A stretch of DNA of 64,000 nucleotides from Clonostachys chloroleuca (Eukaryota; Ascomycota; Sordariomycetes; Hypocreales; Bionectriaceae). Location: positions 4,588,001 through 4,652,000 of the forward strand of contig JBANAY010000003.1 in the NCBI GenBank assembly GCA_037952775.1, in the 5' to 3' direction. Positions 11,801-21,316 of this stretch are shown in pieces. The position numbers and the translations under genes are program-made. The notes under the pieces are model-generated. The model was not told where the DNA came from. It made no database searches and saw only the letters and a list, made by a program, of their open reading frames with translations. Every line of letters starts with the position of its first letter. Position 1 is the first letter of the stretch.

Positions 11801-12108
11801 GAGTCACCTCCTCCAACTCCCCGGTAACCCAGTCCGGAATCTCATCCTCCCAACGCCCTGCCCCTTCGTGTACACCGGGCTCACCCGGCTGCTCCGCCGT
11901 GACATCCTACTCCTCGTGTGTCCCCGGATCGGCCAACTGCCCTTCCGCTGGCACAACTCTGCGCTCGACGACGCACACCCCGGGACAGATTCCCAGCGTC
12001 ACCTTCTCGCAGCCTCCTACCCTGCCCACCACTGCCGCTGCAGGACGGTTCGTCGGTGGTTGGAAGATGGCGGTTGTCGCTTTCTTGTTTGCCGTCTTTT
12101 TAATATGA
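8830..12108 (+). CDS. GPI-anchored Ser/Thr-rich cell-wall protein with eight Cys-containing repeats (1092 aa)
   Basis: A single-exon secreted protein predicted to be heavily O-glycosylated and attached to the wall. The start is the ATG at 8830 (the open frame continues upstream only through a TTG). Residues 1-20 form a signal peptide ending near AELATAA, followed by a basic segment with RGRQS that resembles a Kex2-type processing site. The body is Ser/Thr/Pro-rich with eight modules of about 45 residues, each built as TTSTIFATSTYTVTSC, then a second Cys, then TETIPVSTTVCPI. They are separated by variable low-complexity linkers. The last 20 residues are hydrophobic after a small-residue stretch (TTAAAG), which fits a GPI attachment signal. 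The repeat count differs between strains in proteins of this kind. The adhesin or structural role is inferred from architecture. Confidence 0.9.
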   Translation: MKFNLYLGALAAELATAATLPRVRFPRGAGRIRGRQSAVTTPGASGTLSESVQMTTSTIYTTSVQTITSCAPEVTSCPGGGGPILTTVTIPVSTTVCPVSDVGSSVDLPPTSEVVLPTTTEAALPSTSEPVLPSTSTIISSIASTPASDIPQSDTLVPSSSPASDVPHSDTLVPSSSPATPDVPESSVVATPTSQQMTTSTIFATSTYTVTSCAPDVPDCPAGSTVLVTETIPVSTTICPVTESVSGTGAPSGDSSVVPTGAPSTEPGPGSSTEQPVPSTTPGPDTSSVPITPSQSYPPESLTTSTIFATSTYTVTSCAPEVTNCPAHSTVLVTETIPISTTVCPITELPSGTAIPSGDSSVLSSASETGPVPTPTSGESGPGSSSLTYPPESLTTSTIFATSTYTVTSCAPEVPSCPASSTVVVTETIPISTTVCPITEVPSGTSVPSGGSSALPVPSGTESGPVPTPTSGPAPGSSSLTYPPESLTTSTIFATSTYTVTSCAPEVPSCPASSTVVVTETIPISTTVCPITETATGSVSSTEGAHPTSSTDSTSGPEPSTSASLPGSSSGGSPVSTPGPTSVPGSTTIPAPGTTTDVSGPTTAPGSTITSYPPESLTTSTIFSTSTYTVTSCAPDVPDCPAGSTVIVTETIPVSTTVCPITTTASHEGPGSTAPQPTGTGPQPSSSGVPSPSSSELPVPSSSGAPGPSSSQIPTSGEPVPTTTVGGTTSNGSPEGPSSTGPVTHPTESLTTSTIFSTSTRTVTDCGPDKPSCTDGTTTVVTETIPVSTTVCPITTTPSHDGPGSTGSGTTQPPATSATGSESPEKPTTSSHLPDVTQSTLTAPVTTTWSSTSTVFSTSYQTVTSCGAEVTNCPNGGTTTVVTHTIPVSTTICPITETVVPTTHPTGGQSSHVPGASSSTSIPREPSVSTIPGQPSDVTSVIHSTINGTPTTVLISISSGPSSVAPAPSSTGHGSDDTPSTVHSTGRTTIGVTSSNSPVTQSGISSSQRPAPSCTPGSPGCSAVTSYSSCVPGSANCPSAGTTLRSTTHTPGQIPSVTFSQPPTLPTTAAAGRFVGGWKMAVVAFLFAVFLI
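8989..11514 (+). repeat. Eight in-gene repeat modules of the wall protein
   Basis: Module positions: 8989-9126, 9418-9552, 9733-9867, 10009-10143, 10288-10422, 10678-10812, 11077-11211 and 11374-11514. Modules 4 and 5 share an identical 50-nt block (10051-10100 and 10330-10379). Modules 2 and 6 share an identical block of about 35 nt around their second Cys. Each module has three cysteines. Confidence 0.9.
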
Positions 12109-12424
12109 GGTATATCGTGAGATGGAATAGGGATATATGAGATATTGAAGGGTGAGATTGGGCCATAGGCTCATCTCTTGGAAAGTCTTATACTTATTTT
12201 TTATTTGTTTGGGTTTTGGAGCGCCACGGTAATAGATGCTCCGTGGAATCTTAGTTTAATGCCATGTTTGTTTATAGTCATGCTAGAATTGCTGGGCAAG
12301 AATGGAAAATAAAAGGCTAATCCTAGATTTTGAACTACTTTTGCTTCTTATCATGTGAATTTGGACCAGCAGGTAAAGGATAGTAAAGAATACCTATATG
12401 CATTTGCCTTGCTTTTGTTTTGTG

Positions 12425-13807
12425 TTATGCTAGAATGCTGGAGCGTGGTTTTGTAAGCTTCTTTCGTCTTAGCCAAATATCCCAATTTCGCAGTCTGGTA
12501 AAATATTCCATACATTCTTGAGGGAATAGCCGAGTACCCCAGTTGCTCTGGCTGATGAAAATTGGTCCAATGTCATCAAACTCAAATTCCAGCTCGTTAT
12601 GTGTGTGTCGAGATACCGTCCATATTCCGATGCAGCTTTCGACCGGCTCCTGATTGCCGCCGGCAACAGGAAACTTGTTGATGGTAAGTTTGTCAAAACG
12701 CGGCTTGAAAGAGGGAAAAGAGGGTATACTTGGACACTGGGCGGCGGGATCAAGGGAGAAAATCGTGAGGGAGTGAAAGTGCTTGTTCTCAGGCACAATT
12801 CTGATAGTCTGACCGAGATTGGATCGAAACTTCTTTTCTGTGAGTATTTGTGGCGAAGATATCTTGTTATGAACAATATTACGAACCTCAAGGCCTTTCT
12901 TTCTCCTCGCTTCCTCGTAGGCCATAAGCAGTGAGATTCTCTCATTCTTTTCGTGATCCAGATGAAGGGAAACACTGCGATCGTTGAAGTCCCCTGCTCA
13001 AAAACCGTGTGATATTTGAAGTGAAAGGCGAGTCTGGCAATGTTATCGTCTTCGTCGGGAGAAGTCTCAATTCTTGCCAATTTAACTCCCCGTCCGTTCT
13101 TAAAGAAGTATGTGTTACGAGGGAAGCTGTATCTCATCGAGAGCTCGCGGAATCGCATGAAATCGACGTTGAAATGTGAGCCCCGTATTGGAAATATGAT
13201 CGGCTTTGACCGTCAGATAGATCGACGGGCCTTGGCTTCCTCTCCGTGTGGCCGAAGGCGAGTGTTTTCTGTGCCAGTAACAGGTTCGGCTTTAGGCGCA
13301 CCTGCACATCATCCATGCGCGAATTGAACGCCCATGTGATAGAGGCCTATATTGACATGTCCATTAATTGACGTGAACAGGCTGATGAACAGTTTGATTA
13401 CTCACAGTATCCTCGAATGGCGTGGCGAGATATTGCACGCAAGTCTGGTCACCCATTTCGGGGGACATTTGCCTCAGCTTAAATCTGTGTCGACGGGCGG
13501 TAAAGCCGAATTCGATGCCCGAGATCTTCCCCAATTCCAATTCCTGCATGGGGAATGGGATCTTAACATCCATTGTGGACCAAATAGTAACGTCGACGAT
13601 TCGCTCATTGGGTTCTAGGCTGACGTGCGCAGTCTCTTTGATCCACTGGCCAATAATTACATCTCGCCGGCCATCGTAATACTCAATCCACAGACCGGAG
13701 ATGTGGTTTCTTGAGCGGCAACAACCATCGGCGCCCCCCGATATTCGTATACGGCGAGCCCATTCGAGGGATGCTGTCGTGAGGCACGACCCCTCTCCTT
13801 GGTTCAT
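12425..13807 (-). pseudogene. Unrecognised beta-rich fungal protein, apparently frameshifted
   Basis: The minus strand encodes coherent protein-like segments in changing frames. 13807-13407 begins with an ATG and contains ISGLWIEYYDGRRDVIIGQW and, further on, ATPFEDT. A normal 59-nt intron (GTGAGT...ATATAG, about 13406-13348) joins it to a segment ending near 13200. The coding signal then moves to another frame for the part with FMRFRELSMRY and NGRGVKLARIETS, and near 12970 moves again to the part running from HLDHEKNER to the stop at 12425. I found no intron of usual size that explains the last two changes, so single-base lesions are likely. The WIEYYDGR...GQW pattern is seen in uncharacterised fungal beta-rich domains. 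Function is unknown. The locus may instead be an intact gene whose exons I have misread. Confidence 0.45.
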
Positions 13808-14921
13808 CCAAGGCGCGAGAGCTGGCGCCGGCCCTGCATTCTGAAGAGGGCTCGTGTGAGAAGCTGAACGATAGGGACGAGGTGAACAGGGCGCTCGGAA
13901 TTTTTGATTCTGGAGGCTTTGAAATTTCCAGTCAGGAGCCTATACTACAGCTGTAGTTTGGTGGCAATAAGAGATGAAGTTAATAATTTGATCTGGCTCA
14001 TTTGACTTCACTCGGTCATCTTTCCTAGACTTTGGTCGTGGCCTACTGCACCACTGCATTATTTAAAGAGATTACCAAGTTCCTTACGGCCTGGAGATTC
14101 AAGTCCTACCCCCGTGCCTAGTCAGATATCGGGCCGGGGAAGCTCAATGGATGGTTATGACTCATCCAGACAGTACATATGTCAAGCGCCCGTAGTAATA
14201 AAACCTACTGACCTTGCGAAGCTTACTTCTTGTGAAACACAAGGGGCGGAAACTTTCCCGGCCTAGACAATGTTCAATTAGATTTGCTTCAGTCTGTAGG
14301 CAGGTACTAAAGACGTATAGTAGTAAGTGAGATAGAGCATTACAATCATGCAGTAGCTGCTAGAAGAAAAACAAGGGGACATACCCAAACACTAAGAATT
14401 CTAAGATTTGACGCTGTGCCCAGCATAATAACTTTTTTGTCGGCGTGGCTCCTTTTATGAACCTTAAAATGCTGCTTTCCAGCTATTTGAAGAGCCGCCA
14501 TCCCCGGCCTGCTCCTTTCACTAAAGCACTAAAGTACTTATGGGATACTGGCAAGCGAGTGACATAAAACATGGCGCACCAAAGCTCTGTTCACGCAAGT
14601 CAAGGACCTTATTTTCTCATCAATAATACTAAACGCAATAATAAGCAAAATAATGAGGATTATTCTACAGTAATTAGCTTATGATTGTATTTATTATTGA
14701 CTAATTGTTTTGTTATTGTGTTGAAATTCAACGCTGGGGGTTGTAGGCATGCCATGTTTTATGTCAGTCGCTTGACTGGTCCATCCATCCTACATCTCAA
14801 CCTTTGTGGCCTGCATGGGACTTGATTCTATTACGACCATCATTCTGAATCTGCTCTATCAACTTGCCTGTATCTATACCTACTTTCCCTTATCTAAAAT
14901 TACTTCTTCTTATCCATACCG
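13808..14921. other. AT-rich intergenic region
   Basis: About 1.1 kb of AT-rich sequence, strongest at 14,620-14,720 where TTATTATTG-like words recur on both strands. No gene or transposon protein remnant could be read. It may be an old, mutated repeat. Confidence 0.35.
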
Positions 14922-16099
14922 ATGCTTCTACACGACTTCCACTCCCAGGCCCCGCTTCCAGAGGACAAGATCCTCCAATTCATACGTTTATGGATTGGAG
15001 AAAGACACCGCGAGTTCCTTTTGCCGAACTTTACGAAAGGTTCCTATATGCCATGCGCCATCAAGGCAATCGGTGGATCTTGCCGCGGCAAATTTTACTC
15101 TCTCCACCAAGATATTCCATCTATGAGAGCTAGTACTGCTGAAGCCATGTGCAGTAAGACTGTTCCCATCTATATAACTGCCTCGGGCGAAAAAGATGTG
15201 TTCTCCGCATGGCACTCCTCGAGCTTTGATAACTATATTGCGGAATCCCTTTTTTATTGGCTCTACAGCGGATGGTTTCGACCCTACCGGAGCAATGTTG
15301 AGTTTGGGCGGTTTATTGCGCACCCAATCCACCCAGTCGACCTGGCTCCAGGCATGGAACCGAGCGCTATGCTCGAGATATTGTGGCGATACATAGAGCT
15401 ATTTGCTCCCAGATCGATGCAATAGCTAGCAGGCCCAAGTTTGATCCTTTTCGGACCTACTCTAACGATGAGAGTGTGGATTGCGACCCTCGGTTCTACA
15501 TACTGCAGCCCATCTTTCGGGCACTTCCTATTATATTCCCCTCCCAAACCTGCAGCCTTTTCAAGCCTGTTTTCAGTACAATTTCAGTCTTCTTAGTCCT
15601 TACTGGTATCATTGAAGGCCTTAGTTCTCCTATCACATTTGAATCTCTTAATAATGTGGAGTATAAGCGCTATTCTGATACTTTGATCCAGTTACCATTC
15701 GAAGATGCAATCGCCTTTATAGAAAAAGTAGAGGCATATGAAAATGCAGTCTACGGCTATCGCCCAGATCTTGCCACGGTGAACCAGGAACCATATCAGC
15801 ATCACCTCGAAAAGCTGGGCAACGTGGGAGATACCATGGTTCAACTAGGGTGGAAGGGTCAGCCACGCCTCCTAGGTCCTAGTTCAGAATGGGTCTGGAA
15901 TCCGAAGAAGTATCCTGACTTGGGATGGAAGTACTTTGGCATCTGGCGAGATAGCTTCAAGGCTCGCCTGTTTTGGAAACATAGATGTAACATGGAAAGG
16001 CTTATCAACAATCGAGAATTGCCGGGGGACCTGATTCGTTGGATGTCTTCGTTCCTAACCCTCTATCAGCTTGATAACCCTACTATGCCACAAGCTTAA
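14922..16099 (+). pseudogene. Hypothetical protein broken by a frameshift near 15,370
   Basis: Two overlapping frames look like one former gene. 14922-15425 starts at an ATG and gives a plausible protein up to VDLAPGMEP. A different frame then gives ERYARDIVAIHRAICSQIDA and continues with consistent composition to the stop at 16099 (segments PFEDAIAFIEKVEAYENAVYGYRPD and WVWNPKKYPDLGWKYFGIW). Reading across needs a one-base change at about 15,365. No GT-AG intron of usual size lies there. Counting both parts, the original protein was near 390 residues. No family, signal peptide or membrane segment is recognised. Alternatively these are two unrelated short frames, but the composition continuity argues against that. 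Confidence 0.5.
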
Positions 16100-16644
16100 T
16101 AGTATTCCATAGAGCTTTGTTCTTTACTATCAGTAGCCTCTAAAAGTATCAAGCGATTTTGATCATGGGTATAAATCTTCTGTGGTAAATTACAAGGTGG
16201 CTTTGAGGTAAAAGCTATCGTGGTACAGGAAAAGGAGAACTATCGCTTGAATTTGACCTCATCATCTCATCATCTATCCATCGCCGAATTGAAAATTAAA
16301 ATTATATAACACATTGAATGAAAAGTATCTCTTGGTCCTGCGCCATCCGTCCGTTTCCAGCCCGTGAGGCGCCAGTTGGAGTCTATAACCCCTTTTCGCA
16401 ATTGACAATTTCGCTGTCTTTTTGTTCATATCCCAAACTAATAGCCAAATGAGCGAAAGGAAAACAAGGAAAGAAAAGCAGGGAACATGTAGAAGGAGGG
16501 AAGATCATGGACTATCTAATTTTTTTTTCGAAATAAATAAGGATATTGGGGATCAAACCCGACAACTGAAACAGAACAGAAGGAAAAGACGCCACTACCC
16601 CGACAACGCCTTGCCGGAAAGAAAGAACATGACAGAACATCTTC
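16100..16644. other. Intergenic, 3' flanks of convergent genes
   Basis: About 0.5 kb between the frameshifted gene and the 3' end of the zinc-finger gene on the other strand. Nothing further is seen. Confidence 0.4.
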
Positions 16645-19600
16645 TTAGATCATGGACCGTGCGGCCACACCATGGACTTGTTCCAGGTGCTTCTTCATCC
16701 AGCCAGCGGTCTGGTAGTGCTTCTTGTTCCTCGAAGGGCAGTAATTACATATGTAAGTATTTACAGCCGATCTCATGGATTGGATATTTATCTTGTAGTC
16801 GTTGGCTCCCGAGCGCTTGGTCCGTTGAACTTGCTCGTGCACGCCGCCGGGGGGTGTCGCGAGCCAGGGAGCCGAGCTGGCAGCCTGGGAGACGGCAGTC
16901 CACATCAGATCATGAGCTCCTGCTCCTTGACCAAGGTCGGACGAGGGTGGTGTGGGACCCATGCGAGCTCCGTCCTCTGGAGTAGGGGCTTGTGGAGCGG
17001 TTCTTTGCTGGGCACGATGGTTGTGCGGCGTGAAGGAGTTGTGATGGTGGATAGGAGGAGAAGTTCGCATAGAAGGTATTTCTCGTCCTTCTGCAAGAGA
17101 TTGTTGGTTCCCATGCTCGGGACCTCTGGAAAATGCTTGTGGCTCTGGTAGTTGTGGCCTTCCTGATGTGAACGCAAACGGTGGGCATGACGGAAACTGG
17201 TGTTGAGAGTCGGTTGGGGATAATGGAGCCCTGTAATCGTATGGCTCCCTCCTTTCCATTCTTGCTTCAGCATACTGCGGAGCCAACCCGGCCGTTTGGG
17301 GTGTGGGCGAAGGAAGTCCTTGCTGGAAGGCCACATGTCTCTGCTTGTGCTGATCAAACGAGCCATTTCGTTGCATGGTGCAACTCTGAATCTTCTCCAA
17401 CGCTTGTCTGGCTTCTTCCTGCAGCAATCTTGGGGAGCTTGGAGCATTGGCTGGTGAAGCGAGATGCCCGCCGGAACCGTGTGGCTGCGAGGTCATCGAG
17501 CTTTGACTAGATTCACGGTTGTGTGAAGCGCCAGAAGGCATCACATGGAGCTGGGTATATGCCCTGCCCACAGATTCACCCATTGGAGGGTGATGGGCGG
17601 CTGTGTGTTCCCGTTCACTCTGGGGGACGGTGGCTTCTGTTGCCTTGGCCGCCAATTGTTGTAACGACGATTGAGAGGTATTTTGGGGCACCAAGGCATT
17701 GCCACGGAATTCATGTTGATTGCTGGTGTATGCCGTGTCGGTGTCGATTGGAGAATGGTTAAGAATATTGGCAAAACCGTGCTTTGAAGGTGGACTGCAT
17801 ACAGCTCTTGATGTATTGACATTCTCGAGTTCTGACAAGGCGTTTCCCGATAAGATCTTAGGAAGACTAGTGGGAATGGAGAGATCCACGGTTTGCCGAG
17901 GGCTCTGATGTTGAGTGGAAGGAGCATCGGGATCCGTCGCCAGGATATCCGCGATGGAGGGTATGGCACGTGAACCGGGTGATTGGGAGCGAGTCGTCGT
18001 GGTTTGAGGAGAAGGAGCCCGGGTTTCTTGCCCCGTTGTTGTGAAAGCTGACTTGGTATTCGAGGGACGACCGATCTTGGTCGCCTCAGGCTTGAGAGGT
18101 GGGACTGGGGTTGACTTATGTGATGATAAGATGTGGTTGTCAGATGTTGTAGCAGTGGCCGCTGGGAGGCGACAACGCACTACTGAAGTGTTGGGCTGCC
18201 TTTTAGTCTCTCCAGACACCTTTGGCGATAGTCGATCGACATCCTCGGACCGGGTTTTGTCGACATCATTGCGGGCCGACTCCAGCCTGGGGCGACTCAT
18301 GCTCGGTTTTTCTGGCTTGCTGTTGTTCAATGTGCTCTCATTGAGACAGATCACAGTGACCATGGGAGATGCCAAAGACTTCTGTCCGTCCTCCGTCTTG
18401 GTGCTTGGATTGGTTGAAGAGACTGGCCAACCTGTTCCCTCGGCAGGTTTCTCGAGGGGAACGTATGGGGAGACATACTTCCTCTTCTTAACAAAGGCAA
18501 AATCTCGATGATCTACGGCTTCAATTCCCCCATCATGTGAAAATAAGGGGGATCCAGTCTGGGACGCGTTAGAGGAGCCCTTGCTGAAGAGCGATGCTGA
18601 CCGTTCTGTACCCGTTCCTTGTTCAGTTGGAGTCGAAGCAGTGTTCAATTGAGTTGGCTTGCCTGGCGACTCTGAACATGAAGTTGACTGTGATGGTTTT
18701 TCGTCAGCTGGCAAGGATACCTGCTCTTGTGCTAGGAAGTCTGACACTGGAGGAGAAACTGCCTTATCAAAGACACTTGAGTCCTCACTGGGGATGGCGT
18801 TGGGTGTTGAGCTCCGGATCAGGCTCTCAACATCTTCCGGAGCGTGGCTCAAAGGGGGTGCTCCTCCCACCTTATCAGCGCCATGTTGAGAGTCTGCAGA
18901 AGGCGGTGATGTATCCATCATAATATCATCATCCCCGTCCGTGAGGACTAGAGGGCTTGCATCATCAATTGCTTCATCAAAATCCTGGTGAGACACTGAA
19001 GTGTAAGCAGCCTCGACGACGTCATCAGCATCTCGATGAGCATTGACAAGGGTTGAATCATTCGCCAAGTCATCAACAGTTCCGTCACCACATGTATTGG
19101 AGACGTTTTGAGGCCAAGCAACCTTCGAGGGCTCGATACCACCCTTCATGGCGACAGCTGAAGTGGCTGTAGTTGTTGTAGCGTCGTGAATATCTCCATC
19201 AGAGATGGGCGGCGAAAATGGGCCATCAGTCGCAGAGAGCTCATCAATACAAAGGGTGGCATCCATGGAAGCATCGAGGTCTTCATCAGCGACGAATGAA
19301 GGCGGCGTGGTGAACCTCAGCCCATCATCATCAAGACCCTCGTTGGCAACGGGTACAAGGTCCATCGGGTTTTCAACATCCTTTTCGACGGCAGACTCGG
19401 CCTCGTCTTCCGCATCAGCATCTTCACGGGAAATAGCTGAGGGCTCTTCCGTCACTGGAGTACCATCAGGGTGCAGTTGGAGCAATGAAGGGGGGTCTGG
19501 CTGCGTGATCTCCTCAGTTTCATCCTCACTTTCTGAAGAGGAAAGAATTTCGATGACCTCTATGTCCATACGAGATGGGGGACGAGAAAGCTCCCCAGGG

Positions 19601-21316
19601 GCAACAGAAGAGCCCCCTGATGCTCCAGCCTCAAATGATTCGCCTGGAGCTGGAGGAGTATCGGCTCGTGTCGCCTCTCCAGCTGCCTCATCTGTGGCGA
19701 TCGGCTCTCCCGCATCATGCATGCCCTCGACAGACCTTTGACGCCGGCGGGGGAGCATCATCTCTTCTCGCTGACGCATGATGTACCTCAGAACCTCGCA
19801 GTGCTCGTTCATCCTGAGAGGGACGCTGGTGCTGCTTAGATCCCACTTCCGTAGGTTCATCGCTGCCACCCAGGCGACGGGGCAGCCAGCCGGGAACTTC
19901 TTGCTGGTCAGGTAGATGGCAGGGAATGCACGTTTGGCCGCCAGCTTCCCCTTCTCGTCGTATCCCTCCGCCCAATCCAGCTTTCCAGTCTCGGGGTTGT
20001 GAAAAAAAGCATTGGGCAGATCGTCCATCAAGCCGAGGGAGGTGAGGGTTCCCTGGACACCCACATCCTCGAGGTTCTCCATGGGGAGAAGGAGAACGGG
20101 CACGTAGCTCCTCGTCTCACTGACCAGACAGAAGTATATATCTCCCGGAACAGGGTCGAGGATGGACTCATAGACCTTCTCGGGGGGCGGGGTGATCTCG
20201 CCGCGACACGCTCGATGACTGGACGCCGTCGCCGTGGCAATCTGGTTCTGACGGCGTGCGGGTGTCTCCTCTGCAAGCCTTACATTCTCGGAAGCATTTG
20301 ACCGGCGGCGTTGAGAGCTGGCACTAGAAGCTCTGGATCGCTTTGGGTCATGTTCCTGGATACAAGACGACTTTCTTTTACCGGTATGAGGGGGGTTGAG
20401 GCCGAGAAGAGCATTGTTCTTCTTCGCTAGGCTCTCGCTGCATCCTAAGACGAGGACGCCGAGCTTCTGGACCACAGCGCGGTGGTTCGGCCTCTTGCCT
20501 CCGTGATCGGCATGGCTGAGATGCGACGCTCCGTTGAAAAGGCTATCGAAGAATTGGTCGTGGCGGCTACAGTGGAGGATGTAGAAGTGGCCGTGGTTTT
20601 CTGGGTACCGCACGATGGCTCGTGGTTGATCCGGTTCGCCATCCTGGTAGACGTCTTCGAACTCAATGTTGCGAGAGCGAGGAGTGCCTTTCCGTGTCTT
20701 TGTCTTCTTCGGTTGCTAGGGTTGATAATCGTCAGCGGCTTGTTCCGTGTCGACGGCAGTGAAGAAGAAGGGAAACAAGGATGCAAGGAAACCAATTGGG
20801 GCGACGTACCTTTTTTCTTGGGCTGACGACTTGTTCGTGTTCACTGTCCGACGAAGGCAATCTATCATCCCCCTCTTCAATGGCTTGACCAAGGGTGATC
20901 TCAGGCTGTGGTGATTGACTGGGGGAGCAATCCCCTCGCTTGGCCCTCTCGGTGAGCAACGGGCCCAAGAGGAAGAACAGCTGGTCGACAAGACGGTCAA
21001 TTGCCCGGCTGTGGGCATTCTCGAACGCCTCTTGATCCTTGGCCATGTTCTCTCGCATCTTGCCCAGAATGCGACCGTGCTCCATGGCGCTGGTGCGGAA
21101 CATGCGCAGCTCCAGCGGCGAGGTCGGCAGGCTGGAGTCGCTTGTACTGGACAAGGCCTCCAGCTCGAGACACTTGGCCAGGTAGGCGGCCTTGGGGCTC
21201 TTGAGCTTCTGGTGCTCCTGTGTGAAGCTGCGGATGCACTCCTCGAGCGCCTCACTCAGCTGTTGGGACTCATTCTGGCAGTCGGGGGTATCAAGGATGG
21301 GAGGAGTATCACTCAT
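16645..21316 (-). CDS. Large Ser/Pro-rich nuclear protein with C-terminal C2H2-like zinc finger (1525 aa)
   Basis: Two exons, 21316-20810 and 20715-16645, joined by a 94-nt intron (GTACGT...CCCTAG) in phase 0. The start is the ATG at 21316. The first 169 residues are helical and acidic and end in the basic cluster SPRKK. A conserved-looking globular part follows (about residues 190-470), with YPENHGHFYILHC, GDIYFCLVSETRSYVPVLLLPMEN and VAWVAAMNLRKWD. About 1000 residues of disordered Ser/Pro/Gln/acidic sequence come next. The extreme C terminus has a finger-like C-x2-C-x16-H-x4-H unit starting YICNYCPS, preceded by basic residues. This suggests a chromatin or transcription-related protein. 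Only one finger is present, so protein-protein contact is as likely as DNA binding. The 4-kb frame is completely open, in contrast to the damaged genes further right. Confidence 0.8.
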
